A DNA stretch of 64,000 bases from Varroa destructor (lineage: Eukaryota > Arthropoda > Arachnida > Mesostigmata > Varroidae), in assembly GCF_002443255.2 (NCBI RefSeq), contig NW_019211456.1:26595341-26659340 (forward strand). The letters run 5' to 3'. Both the position numbers and the translations under genes were made by a program. The notes under the pieces are model-generated. The model made no database searches. It saw only the letters and a list, made by a program, of their open reading frames with translations, and was not told the origin of the DNA. Shown here piece after piece: positions 1 through 12,639 of this stretch (the stretch's first letter is position 1; each line of letters begins with the position of its first letter).

Positions 1-3000
1 GTAGCCTATACTGGCACTCTCTCGATGTGACGATTGCAAGGGTTCTGTCTGTCAGAAAAGATGTATTCTTTTTTCAATCTGGTTCATTTACTCGCCTATG
101 TTCTAAACCATCGTACCGCGCGTCTCGCCCGCCGATTTCTGCCTTATATTTTACTCATTTTCTTCATCTTTTTTTCATTCAACATTCTATCATATTCTAG
201 GTACTGCAAGGGAACCATAGCACAAAAAGATGGTCAACTTTGTTTGTGAACCTCGCTTAGGTTGGGGACCTATTGAAATTGAAGTGCTATCCTCTAATTG
301 TATTATTTTCACTTCGCTCGATACTTGACTCAATTAGATACAGGTACAGTTTGTATTGATGCTACTTGAACAAACGACTGCACATAATTCTTCTTATGGT
401 ATAAAATTGACCTGAAGCTTATTTTTCGGACAGCGTAAAGCCGATGGCTTTGACACTGGACTTCGCATCTGGCTCACTGAACATTTGTGGCTGACAGATC
501 GGAGATCGGCTAGCTAACGCGAATCATATACCTAAATACACATATGCAATTATATGTTATAAACCAGCAGATGATATTTTCAGGGTACGGCGAAACGACA
601 ACAGAGGGGCCTCTATATAGACCGCATGGAAACGCTAGCCCCACCCAGCCTTCCCTTCTTAATGGCTTCCCTAATAGACTTACTGTGAAATAATCTTTAT
701 TGTGATGGGTACAAGCCCTACGACCATAAAAGGGTGAAATGGACATGGGAAAATTGTCAAACTATGAAGAGGCTGAAACTCTATTTGTGGGTTAAATTCT
801 GTACCAGACATCGCCCAGAGTCATATACGATTAGGCCCCTGTAACAAACAAATCCTGCCGCAAACGTAAATATACTGTGTCACCTACATGGACGAATGGC
901 CTATCCATCTAGTTTAGTATCTGAGCTATAAATGGTTGAATAAGCAACCTGCTGACCGTATACCATTTCTGACACCACTAGAACTTTTGCAAAATGCTTT
1001 TGTCTAGCAATGCAATATTTCAAAATGTTTTATAGCACTTGGACACTGAATCAAAAGAGAATCTTGTTTGAAGAAGTATTTTTGATATGGATTACTTTGA
1101 AAGAACTGAAGTATTTTCCTTCTGACTTCAGATGAAGTTTGGAATGAGTTATTCTTGCAGCCTATGTTCCGAATCGTAAATTGATGTTAGCTTGTACAAA
1201 ACGGCATAGCCCTTGATTCATCGGAGCGCTGGTCCCGAAATTAATCAGAAAAAAATACCAATGCATATTTAGAATATTCGTAGATTTCTGAGCAAATCAC
1301 GAAGCTTATTAATAGAGAAGCTCGTATATCTGAGGATGCCACCTAGAATATTGAATTTTCTGCAATTAAATAAGATTGTACCAGCTAATCTCGTAACGAC
1401 TGAGAGCGAGATCGCTGAATATGGCGGCCTGCAACAGGCTAATGAATATGCCTAAGGCTGTAATCATCACATTACCGATGTTTAATGTAAAAGTTCACCG
1501 GATAGCATTCTGTCGAATATAGATTTTTTAGAGCAACTCAATGGCCTCCTTAGCTACACCCGAATAGGTGAAACCGTCCTTTTTCAAAGAAGACTGAACT
1601 TAATGCGCAGTCGGCAAATATACCCACTTTGTGGTACAATACCTTACGTCCCCCCGAAACAAGTAATCGATTTGGGCTCCTAGTTACCGCTGCGTATGAA
1701 AAATCAATGTAAGGGCACAAAGTCAGTATCGATCCGAAGTATTTCAGGAGTGAACCGTGAAAGGACAAACAACGTGCGGAAGGATGCTAACAAAATTAAT
1801 AACATCATAATCGATACGCTTGATCGTAGATAGTAGGTCCTGGGCAATGAATACTTTCATAACATCTATTGACAGTTATACGGCAGATATCATGCGGGCC
1901 TATGCACACACATTATTGAGCCTGCCTAAATTGTGTACTAGCCGATCATTTGGTGTGGTACTATGAGGCAGTATAGTGTACGTACGCACTAGTCGATGCA
2001 AAACTGCACCGTTTCTTATGCAGGAAACACAATAACAGGTAAATAAACTTATAATAATATTCCTTCTATATTGGAACGAAAAGTCCGATGTTATAGAGTA
2101 TGAAAAAGTGCATATTAGATGCATACTATTCAATCTTAGGATCAATTAGAAGGATCTAGTAACTCCGTCGTTTCCCACATCCTTGACCAACAACTGCGAG
2201 CTCGTCCCCAATATCAAAGCAGGCCTTTTAGAATTTCGAAATCTGATGACATTTTTAGCGTTTACTTACAATCGGTGCTCATCGTTTCATTCCAGCGGCT
2301 TTAGGACATTTAAGGACATCAGTTGATAGACGTTTGCCTTTGCCGTGGACTGTAGCAAATGATCTAGCGATCGTCGCACGCCGATACGATGAATAGCACT
2401 ATTCTGATGGTTTTCAACTGTGTGAGTACGCACTCATATGCAATCATCACGCGTTGCTGTTGTCGATTACAATTTCTACACTATAATAATTTAGAAAAGG
2501 ACCACTATGATGTACAGTTGGCACATGACGACAGGTTAGAAATGGCGTTGTGGTACGATTTCCGAGCGTGGCTTTATTGTCGATTCCAATGGATAGGGGC
2601 ATAGAAGTCCATCGGTCCCTCTAGTGGTGCTGCTCGCCAAAGGTATCGATTGGTAAGGCCCACCATGAGCCTGTTCGGTACATCGATCGTTAACCAGCTT
2701 TAGTCAAGTAGACTGTACCTACCGATATTAACCATCTGAGAATAATCAAATCAATCTGTGACAATATCTTATTCGTTAACTTTTACTGTCGATAGTATAT
2801 ATCCATAAGGTTAAGGCATTATGTAAAACATTTCAAACAAGAAAGCTACAAGAAGATATGTCATGTTGGGTTGAAAACGTTAACGACTGTTTTATTATCC
2901 AATTAAGTTAAAATGGTGCGGGCCCCATCAAGATGTCCAGTTAGAAATCCGAGAAATTCCAAGTAGGATTTGCAATTTACAATTCATAGTTAGCTATTTT

Positions 3001-4826
3001 CAGATTCCTGCACGTCATTGGAGGCTAATAAGTTTCTAGCCTTCGAAAAAAGCTTTGACCAGAAGCACGTTTACCCCTCTCCGTCCCGCCGGGGGCCTTC
3101 TTCGTTGCCAAATATGTGTGATAAAGTTTTTCCGCCAGTGTACGGGTGATGATCTAGGTGTTCAGCAGCGAAAATCATCTAGACGATTTTCGCAAAGCTT
3201 CAATTTACCTGAGAAATAAACCCAATGATTTCCGCTCTATTTGTAGGGTAAAGATATGCTCAAATGACGATTACTTTATATTCGACCATAATGTTCCTGC
3301 TACATATTTACAAGAACCTTTTATACGACACCGCCGCAGCGTAGTCTGCGTTGTCAGCGGTGTTCCGCGTTTGAACTTGCTGGAGCGCAGAAAATTATGC
3401 ATCGGTAAAAAAAGGATGTTTGTCTCTGTCAACGTGTTGATGCCCGTCGTGCTTACCGAGGAAGTGTCACGTTTTGGTAAATCCGCATACTAAAAATTTA
3501 AGGATTAAAGTTGCGAGGACAGAGAGCTCTCAGTCGCAATACAAGGGCACCATGTGTCCCATACGTCGACTGTCATTAGAGAAACAGAACGTTGCGATAC
3601 CACACCCTTCCATTATTTTCGTCACATACACTACTCCCGTTATATAGACAACCAATGTGCAATACGTTGCGTGGTTTCCTAAAAGCAGCTTAAAATTAGT
3701 CAAATCCTTACGAGTAAAACCGTCTGTTATTTGTCGGTAGCAATAGACTATGCTCAGTACTTTCACAATAATACAAAGATCAGGCGGAATAGGAAAAAAA
3801 TAAGATATAAACAACGATTGGCTCTCTGTGAGCGATGGGCAGTGAAAAAAAGAAAGAATAAGCTGCTCCTACGACTAAAAAGAGTCCTAAAAACTCAAGG
3901 ATTGAGCAGGCCAAAAAAATCAAAGAAAAAGACTAGCCGTTAGAGTTTACCTGGGCGACCTAATTGGCAATAAATATTTTTCGCTTCAAAACTACCGTTA
4001 ATTTTTGCACCACCGGTGTATCAGAAATGGTCTTTTGAGCCGTGTTAATAACCTAATAAAGCCCTCTAAATTCGAATCCTGTTAAAGATCGTTCGTCCTA
4101 TGAAAACCTTGCCTGTAGTTTTCAGAAACCGGACGAGAATTCGAAATAACGTAGATCGTCCGTTTCAGCCAAAACAAAAGTTTCTGACTAACTTTTCGTC
4201 CGGCGCGAGGAGGTTGTGTAATAGGTGATCCTTGCTCATATTTCGAAGACGACACAGTTTTCTGCTATGACAAGTCTGTGATTTTATTATAGAGAGCTGA
4301 CTTTCTTATAGTACCAATAGCGAATAGATGAACGTACATCCGTCATCTCTAAATGAAATTGTCACACCTTCTATTATAACGCTAATCTCTGTACGTTTAA
4401 CTGCTCCTGCCATATATTTTACGAATACAAACTGATCGAAATTCTAGGAACAAGCATCGCAAAACAGAGCGTGATTTCGTGCATGGACGATGTCTATAGA
4501 TTTTGGCCTTTTTGTATGTACAGCTGCTTGTGACATGTTGGCCTTTCCAAAATGTGGCATCGCCTCTATGCCGTTTAGCTTCTCTATGTTTCGAGTATCG
4601 CTGTTAGACATCGCATCAGACCACTCCCAACACAAAACGAATAACGTCTAGGCTCAAATCTAGACCACAACGTGTCCTTAAGATTAGCAGGCTCGAGACA
4701 CTAGGGTCACGTGTTACGAAGCTAAATAGCACATGCATTGCAACGACCATTTTCCTATAGGTAAGTGTCAGCCTTCGGTTTTGCTGCGTCTGTTTGTGGT
4801 GCGTCAGTTTCCTTCTTCTATTCTAG
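1..4826. other. No supported gene
   Basis: AT-rich unique-looking sequence. A GC-richer patch at 570-760 has a minus-strand open frame (510-746), and 3158-3493 (+) is open for 111 codons right after a TAG, without an early ATG. Neither has splice or homology support. I see no repeat array or RNA gene. Confidence 0.5.
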
Positions 4827-4953
4827 CTCGCATGGCAATGTACGCGTGTTAGATGATCGGCTTAAAGCTGAAGAGAAATCATTTGTATTGTCGTATATTT
4901 CAATAGTAGCTTTACCTGAAACCAGTCACACAGTATCGTATTTGTTAAGCTAG
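4827..4953 (+). CDS. Possible short terminal exon
   Basis: A very good acceptor (CAGTTTCCTTCTTCTATTCTAG, ends 4826) is followed by 41 open codons to TAG. They read SHGNVRVLDDRLKAEEKSFV then LSYISIVALPETSHTVSYLL. About 60 bp upstream is another AG preceded by TTTTCCTATAG. No donor, upstream exon or polyadenylation signal ties it to a gene. Confidence 0.17.
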
Positions 4954-7290
4954 TATATTATAATGTACCTAATAATTTAATTAAACAGTTTATTCATTGG
5001 TTTGAGTTTGGCAAGTATTTATCAGTATTTGTCTTTATTTCAATAGCAGTATGTTCGATTTTCACAACTACGCCGTTTTTCTTATTTAATCTATTTGCCT
5101 TCAATTATATCTCACGTACCATTCATTCTATGAAAGAAATATCTCAGCCTCATTCATCTGACGTAAAAACGCGAACGATTCCATTGGAGTCGCGCCATTT
5201 TCGAACCTGCTGAACGGCTGCTGCTAGTACATTTGATTATCTATTAAGTGGTCTTTTTTGATTAACTTCATCTTTATTTTGCTGCTTTCACTGTGTCTCT
5301 TTCAAATTCCGTACCAAAGTCCAAAGTTTCCATTGGATAATTGCTAAAGCATAAAGCACAGTTCCTTAGGACTCAAATCTTGACATAAAGAAGATGGCGA
5401 CAGTTAGTCGCATACTGTCCGATGTAGCTGAAACTACTGAGAGAACCTAAGCACTTTAAGGCCTCTAAGCACTCGATGCCTTTAATGCCTAACGGAACGG
5501 TACCCGGGTCAGTTCTAACAATACAAGGATTCTCCTGCTTCCGGCAGCCGAGAGTCGAAATCTTATATGTACAGTTTGGCTTGGAAAACTTCAGTATTAG
5601 AAAAAAATACGATACTGGGCATGGCTAACCATTCATTTTTGTACCGGCTCTATTTAGCCGACAGCACGTGTACCCACTTCAACTATCGTGGGATTTACAT
5701 TTTCCCGGATGCCTGAGAAGCCGCTTGAAGACAAAGACCGCGGAGTAGATTCATCAGGACCTGTTGGTCCAAGGCAAGTCATTGATTTCATTAGCTGGCT
5801 TTAAGTGAGGGCAGTACAATAAAAATACACTACAAGTTGTGCTCGTTGTGCCAAGACACTCTCTGCGGTTATGGGCTCTATTCTTCTCTGTTGTTCAAGA
5901 TAAAGGAGTATAACGGAAACTTTGCTTTACTGGAAGCAAAAGTGGCCAGGATCATTTTCAGGCTAAGCTAGCACAGCTAGTATTCTTCGGCTACTAACCT
6001 TACTGACTTAAGTTAATGCCGATCTAAGCTATAGTGAAGCTGTTGAAAATGATAATTAATCTTATAAAAGCAGCATATAGAATAGGGCAAAATTGGAGTC
6101 AAGACATTTGTTCTTGAGATATTAATTAGCTCTGTTGAATATTCTAAACTAAACGCAAGAAATCCAACTTCCCGATAGTATTCTAAATGGCAAGAAAACG
6201 AATGCGTTTTTAATCGTTTAATAAGTAAATTTACTGTTGGAATTGGCACCTTCTTGCTGTTAATTGTAGGTCTTCTTTTTTAATTTCAACCCGTACCCCC
6301 CCCCCCCCCCATCGTCATCGTAATCACCATCAAGATCCTATCAAACGCTTATGAGCAGAATTTCAAATTTAGCGTTATTCGACATTCCTCGAACTTAAAT
6401 TCTAGCTCGACTATGTAATTCTCTTTCAAGGAAATGCCCGAGCAAATCGCAGTTGTTTTGCCACACTAACTTCGCCGCTCTACTCTTCGCTCGTATATTT
6501 TATCGCGAAGGCATATGTACATGGGGACAAGCATCGACACGGTGTGAAAATTTGGCCTATACGCAAAGGAAGACTCAAGAGTGAGTCTTCCATGCCCCTT
6601 TCCTTGTCACGGCTGGCATGCTACAAGAAGGTTGCGATTATGTGCATGTGGCCGTGCACTACCTTGAATGCGAGGCGAGCAATAGAAAATCATTATGATC
6701 AGTCTACGATGAAGCTCGTAAACCTGATACAAGTTAAGACCACACAAGGACTCAGGTCATCGGTTCTCAAACATCCTCGCTCTTATATGCGGGCGATCGA
6801 AACGTTTCGAGGAAAAGTAACACCGTTAATCACTGTCTGAAATACCCGCACGTATTTGTTTGTTGATTACAAACTTTCTTAGGAATACTGACAACCATAT
6901 GTATATGTGAAATGAAGAAACCTTATAATAATACACTTTGCTCTTACTGGCCGACCTATTGGGAAATATGTTATCTAAATTTTAGGCTCGGCAAGTTTGT
7001 AGAACAGCTCATTGTACTGTTACATTTGTTCCGTAAGATTAGTTGGAGACTGTTTTATCTGTAAATCCATCAGCTATCTCAACAAGAACACATCTACACA
7101 TGCTTTGAAATCTGTGTAATATCTGTTGTCGTCATAGTATTGGTAACAGCCAATATTTGGAAGTTTTGCTTTGTGTCTACTTGGCGTCCATTCGGTTTTC
7201 AGTTTGAGAAAAAAAAAAAAGCCTTTTATTGCCTATAGCGTTGTCGAGAAAACTTATTTATTTGTACTACTGTTCTGCAACCGGCACTAG
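4954..7290. other. No supported gene
   Basis: Contains the C15 tract. A GC-richer patch at 6540-6840 is open in more than one plus-strand phase: one 98-codon frame starts at GTG, and another reads HAPFLVTAGMLQEGCDYVHV then AVHYLECEASNRK. The sites around it are poor, so it is left uncalled. Confidence 0.45.
6296..6310 (+). repeat. Poly-C tract, C15
   Basis: Fifteen consecutive C are followed by a loose ATC/GTC triplet stretch (ATCGTCATCGTAATCACCAT). Long C homopolymers are rare in AT-rich DNA and the exact length may be unreliable. Confidence 0.95.
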
Positions 7291-7569
7291 GAAGCGGTTG
7301 CAGGACAGGCAGCATTGGCTGGTAGTTGTAAGAGTAGCAATCTTCTTCAGTCGAAGTGGGCACGTATGCTACTGAAAGCCTGGCCTACGTTTAATGCTTC
7401 TATCCCATGGGGTTGCTCGTTTAAAAAAGACCCACTCGAGGCTGGCTGTCTTTACCTGACGTTAGTCTTTTTTTGCTTTTCACAACCGTCCTGTAGAGCA
7501 CCTTTTTTCCATGGCCTTAACGCTGGGGCACGGCTGCATCGGAAGGATAGCAGCTCTCGAGTGGCCTAG
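7291..7569 (+). CDS. Possible exon, unknown
   Basis: After an acceptor-like TACTACTGTTCTGCAACCGGCACTAG the frame is open for 92 codons, with GQAALAGSCKSSNLLQSKWA, RMLLKAWPTFNASIPWGCSF and FFHGLNAGARLHRKDSSSRV. There is no in-frame ATG before residue 32 and no good donor. The region is somewhat GC-richer than its flanks. Part of the pyrimidine tract belongs to a 6-bp inverted repeat (GCAACC...GGTTGC). No family is recognised. Confidence 0.17.
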   Translation, partial: EAVAGQAALAGSCKSSNLLQSKWARMLLKAWPTFNASIPWGCSFKKDPLEAGCLYLTLVFFCFSQPSCRAPFFHGLNAGARLHRKDSSSRVA

Positions 7570-10500
7570 TCTCAAAATCCGTTAGCTCAGCTTGGCTTAA
7601 CTTATCAAACCAACCCCACTGCTCAGCACCTTCGAGCACGCTGTGTTATTACACAACACTTTTACAACGATTTCTAAAACGTAACTTCTATACTGTAGTA
7701 AGTTTCTTTTATTATACAGAATGAGTTTCTTTTCTGAGGGTCGTCGAGTGGCGAAAACCAAGTAATACAACTGATTTATAGCTTTTGTCTCGTAGCAGTT
7801 CGTTGATAAGATAAAATGAAAATAAGATAAGAACTTAGTTTTGGAAGAATTGATTTATTTCGAACTATTCGCTGTTATCAAAATACTAAAAGCCTATTCT
7901 GGCCCAGCACAACGATGCAAGGCCACGGAACTGCCAATTTAAACTCATTAAAATATGCATTACTCCAAAATGCTTTCGTAGCTTCACGTTGATTAAGCAA
8001 GTGATCCAGTAACTAAGTTTATTTACATTTATTATGAGAGATTTGATAGTACTTGCAAGGCTGCTTCGCGGTTGTAACGCAGGCTACGGCTGGCAGAAAG
8101 CAACAGTCCTTCGGTTAAATAGTAATAATTATAAAAACTGTTTGTTTGGTAGACAATGCATGCGAAACATATCAAACGATAATGTACGCTACAAACTACT
8201 TGTATAATGAAAATAAATTATGTTGTGATTTGCTATAGTTATTAACTATTTCATACGAGTGTTAAAAGTAACTTTGTAAATAATTCTGGTTCTATGAACT
8301 TCATAAACCTGGCCTGCTGACGCTGAAATTCACTTCAAAAGAAGATGTCGCAGAGGACCTGGTAACATCTGCAATCCGATAATCACACACCGAGTCGGTA
8401 CTCAATACTTGAAATGTTCATATCTATTTATTAAGCTACTAAACTTCGCGTTCGTTCTTTCTTTCTTTCTTAATTAATTAATTGACCCTTGAAGTCGTCG
8501 GATTGGGCTGATTTTTGACGGACTGCTAGAGCTTCATCCTGTCAAGCGTAACGAGCTGATTGGGCGAATAGTTTCGCCGGGAAGAGTTTGTTTTAGCGTC
8601 CCAGAGTAAGAAATGTTTACTTTGCAAACTATACGTTGTTTATAATGTCCGCCCCTTTTTGCGCAGGTTTTTTGCAGCACTTTTTATACATGCTTATAAG
8701 AAAGTTAGGTGGGCTATATTCTAGTAGGGCTTTCGTAGAAAAACATTTCCAATGACAAAATAGTAGCCGAACATTCGTATGGAGCTCTACACAGAATGGC
8801 TTGCTCCTGGAAAGCTCTTGCCGGGCTAAGTCGAAAAGCAATACGTAGAGTAGATATTTCAGCGGGAAAATGGTATAGTTAAAAACCCGATGAAAGGTTC
8901 GCCTTGACCATTTCCACGCAGGGGAGGCGGGGGTTGAAACTGCGTTTTAGGGGTCTCCTTTGAGTGCTTTTTTAAACCAGTTTGTAATAAAAAGTGTCTG
9001 TTAAAAAGTTGTATCATTTCTGATGCGGCAAACATTTCAGTGGAATTTTTTTTAAATATTCTTTCAGCGATTTATTGAAGAAAATACCCAAATACCAAAG
9101 CAAGAGCACATTGTTGACGCCGGCCCTTTACACTCCAATGGAGAGATTTTGAGCTCAACAAATTCAATAGATGTTCGTGTGCCTACCCTTAAGTCTTCGA
9201 CTCAAAAATGCCGTTTGAAGGCCGAAAAACCTAACATTGTGCTTTATGCAAGGATGGTTTCCTTTGTAGTTAACCCACAATTTCGACTACCCGAATAAAA
9301 ATACAATATCCCTACCCGATATTTTTGGGTGAAAATTGCGAAAACCCTATTGGTCGAATGGGTTGGCCTGCGTAACAGAGGAGTGATGAAACAGAACCAA
9401 TATGTTAGTCGACTTTGTCAATCGTAACGTACATTAAAAATCGACCGAAGACCGATTTAAGTCATTTTTATCCCTCACATACCATCGAACGGCCGACCTC
9501 TTCACGTGCATCTTGGAAGTACAATAACCCAGTTATTGATCCCAAGCCATGAGAAAAAAACCTACCTGGTGTTTTAGAAAGCAGAGGACGTATTTGGTTC
9601 ATTATTTTTAATCTATCCTTTTTCAATAGGTAAATAATTGTTTATTGAACTCAAATGTAATGTCAGCTAAGCCCAAGTAACACACATTTCTGAAAATGAG
9701 CTACTTAAGCTCAAAGATTTTTCAACTTTGACAGTACGCATTATTGTTACTATTATTACTCTTATTTCAGATAAAGTATATCAGTATTTCTATGCATTTA
9801 GATATGTAGAACTTACAATAGTTATAATGCGTAATTTCGAAGTATGCGAACAACCAATATTGTGCCCTACTGGGCGTAGGGTGTCGTACAGGGGGCAGTT
9901 GCATTTTTGCCCTACTTCTGAGCGATCTCCTAACTGTTGGATGCAATAACAGCTAGAAAAATCGTTAGAAAGGTTGAAGCTTTTCGTACCTGGCACTTTA
10001 GAGGCTCATCTAAGCGGTATGCCGGGTTGAGCCTCTCGTTCTGCCTAAGATGCAACACAGACCCTTTCTATTCTTAAACCTGTTCGACTTCGGTGCTCAT
10101 CAATAACAAGAGCTCAATGCATCTACTAATAACAGTTTCTCCGACAACCCCCCAACCCAAGCAGAAGTCTTATAAGGAGACCGCATGTTCTTTGCATCTA
10201 ATGTGTGCGCACCGTTTTCGATATTCATGATGCATATGGAAATTTTCAAACATTTCAAGCGTAAAAAAAAGTTAATTACTACACCTTCTACCGCTTGTCA
10301 AGGTTTAATAACAGCTTAATAGCCATTTACAACCCGATACCAGCTGCATAGGCAGAATTCAATAAAGGTGAAAGCTAAAAAGTACTGAATTTCACAAAAA
10401 CATCATTCTACATCGATGAAGTCTAGGAATTGTCTATAAATTAAAACAGGTAGCGTGTTTAACCGCAAAACACAGGCACAACCATGTTTAAAAAAAAACT

Positions 10501-11929
10501 CATAAATAAATTAATTAGCAAGATCTGCCACAGGAAAGAAAAACTAAAATTACTGTTCATTTAAATGTTAGATGCAGAATGTATAGATATGTTTCTAGCG
10601 CATTGCATTAAGCTAGGTAACCGAGCTCTGAACGGTTTTTCATCATATTTCTGTTTTCCAAAATATCGTTGTTTGTTGCGCAAGTTTGTACCATCGTCGG
10701 TGTTGCAGTATTAACTAAAAAAAAACGTAGCCACAAGTCAAAGCTGTCAAGCTACAACCAGTCGCTACGGGCGCTCTATGAAACAAAGACTTAGACTATG
10801 TGAGTAAACAATGGGCAATATCTCGCAGAAATTTAGCCGTGTATTGCAAGTTGGTCTTATCGACTACGTATTTTACTCAACGATTGCTGAAACTTGAAAA
10901 TCGATGCTTGCACTTAGGTCTTAGTAAATTTAGATTTAAAATGTCATAATTTTTTCTTAGAAGATTACTGCAAACGTGAGCAACTTCATAGATCAATCAT
11001 TCTTAGCATTAAATCTGCAAAATATCGAGTCTGGCGTAAAATTGGGCATATTGATCGTATAAATATTATTCTATAGAGGTAAATATTTACATTTCGCCAT
11101 ACAAAACAACATTGTTCGACTTTCAGTCGTCGTATACAGACAACTCTGCCATAGGATAGCTTAAAAACTGATTTAATTCGCGCGCAGTTCTCTACTAGCC
11201 TGCAGAGGAACACTTCGTAGTAATATTTGGACCCTTTGTGCATCTTGATTCAATGTTACCTAATCGAAATTCAACTGATTCTCTCCTATTTAACACAGGG
11301 GGACGCCTATGACAGAAAGGGAAGGAAAAAGCGCCTAGCTTCTTTGTTGTCTGCTTGTAGATAAAGGGCAGGACGTCAGCCAGTGATCCGACCGGCGCTA
11401 GTACCCTGTAAAGTGAGTCAAAAACACTGCTTTTTTAACACAGTTTGGCTCTCCATGTCATTCATCCCACTGACGTTTTCTGTGCAAAAAGCAGGGAACG
11501 GTTTTCCTAATACTCGTATTTTTTTAAATTTATTCATTCCTATATGATTCTATTTCTCCCCATGTATGAAAAGCACCTTCAGTTGCCAGCCTCTCAATAG
11601 CCTCGTAGTACGGAAATGCTCTACGGAGCGTAAGAAGGCGTTTCGGAGGTTTATCCCGCCTGTGCTATATGGTACAGATACGTGCACTGGCATGTTTTGC
11701 TCTGCAAATCCATCAGAGCCGTTTTCCAGAGTGAGAGATGCTTAGATATCTAATTGGCAGAGGAAGCTGGGTCAAAGTCCGTTGAGCTTTCACCAACTTA
11801 CACTGCATCTCGGAATTAAATCAAAGTATAAAGGTCATTGCCTGTGCTTTTCGTCTTTTTAGGCCATGTGCTCTCATGCGGTTCTTACGTTTTTTTGAGC
11901 ACGACGTACTTGTGGCAGCAGTAAAAACG
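7570..11929. other. No supported gene
   Basis: AT-rich sequence with the small microsatellite at 8455 and nothing else that I can support. Short open frames here (for example 8629-8841 and 10986-11243 on the minus strand) have no splice signals or family resemblance. Confidence 0.5.
8455..8483 (+). repeat. (TTCT)n then (TTAA)n microsatellite
   Basis: Four TTCT units run directly into three TTAA-type units. Confidence 0.9.
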
Positions 11930-12415
11930 CTATGCCGGTAGAGCTATTTGCAGCGCTGGAAACAGTCGACGGATCAAAAAACTGAGAGAAAAGGCAAGGA
12001 AAAAAGGATACAAAGTGAAATAATTCATAGCAAAGCCAAGCTCTTCGCTGAAATGTCTGAGCGGGCTTGAAATTCTGGGAAAAGTATCCTCTCCTGCGGC
12101 CAGTGACGTTCCGGCTACTCCCATCGGCTGCCTCAGTTCCTGCCTCAGTCTTGTACGGATCCCATCCGATGCTGCTATGCTGCTGTCCCTTATTTCTCCC
12201 ACTCTTCTGCTGCTGCTGCTACTACTGCGGCCTAGCCTCGTTTGTCACTGTTATGGTCAAAGCTGTTGTGGCAACGGTGGAGGGGGGACTCCTCCGGTGG
12301 TAGTGGGATCTTCATTGCTTTCTTCGTCCGCTCTGAACTCGGCTGATCCTTCTTTGAGTTGTCGGCCTTTATAGAACGAGTAGGGTACCGTAGAGAAACT
12401 AAGGACTGCAGTTAC
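11930..12415. other. GC-rich island with CTG/CAG-rich tract
   Basis: This stretch is clearly richer in G+C than its flanks and holds a short CTG tract near 12207-12220 (CAG on the minus strand). All six frames have sizeable open runs. Two plus-strand frames are Leu/Cys-rich over the CTG tract, and minus-strand 11930-12202 is open for 90 codons (IAASDGIRTRLRQELRQPMG). Open frames are expected in GC-rich DNA, so I do not call a gene here. With the exon candidate at 12416-12639 it may be a coding or promoter region. Confidence 0.4.
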
Positions 12416-12639
12416 CTGTCTCTCGTTTCAGAGGCACGTTGCCTTCGCCATTCCCCTATTTCCCAAGCCGCAGCCCCTTGTGACGAAGCTCGTCTTGACA
12501 TTCGGCTCAGCGAACGTCTCGTCTTCCCCTCCGGCACTAGTGAGACGCTGCTCCATGGTGCTGGCGGGGCGGCGACAACGAGCGATGGCAGGCGGGAATC
12601 CGTCACCTCATTGTTGGTGAGCGATTTATAGATGGTGCT
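12416..12639 (-). CDS. Candidate internal exon in a GC-rich island
   Basis: On the minus strand an acceptor (GAAACCTTCTCCTTAG) precedes 12639, and a donor, GAGACAG then GTAACT, follows 12416. The 224 nt between are open in one phase (74 codons + 2 nt): STIYKSLTNNEV near the start, then LVPEGKTRRSLSRMSRRASS and QGAAAWEIGEWRRQRASETR. This is a Ser/Arg-rich, probably disordered segment. Another phase holds an ATG in excellent context (GCACCATGG) with MEQRLTSAGGEDETFAEPNV for 43 codons, so the true phase is uncertain. Downstream in the same phase, after one TAA, the frame stays open for about 58 more codons (SKKDQPSSERTKKAMKIPLP). The partner exons are not identified. Confidence 0.3.
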
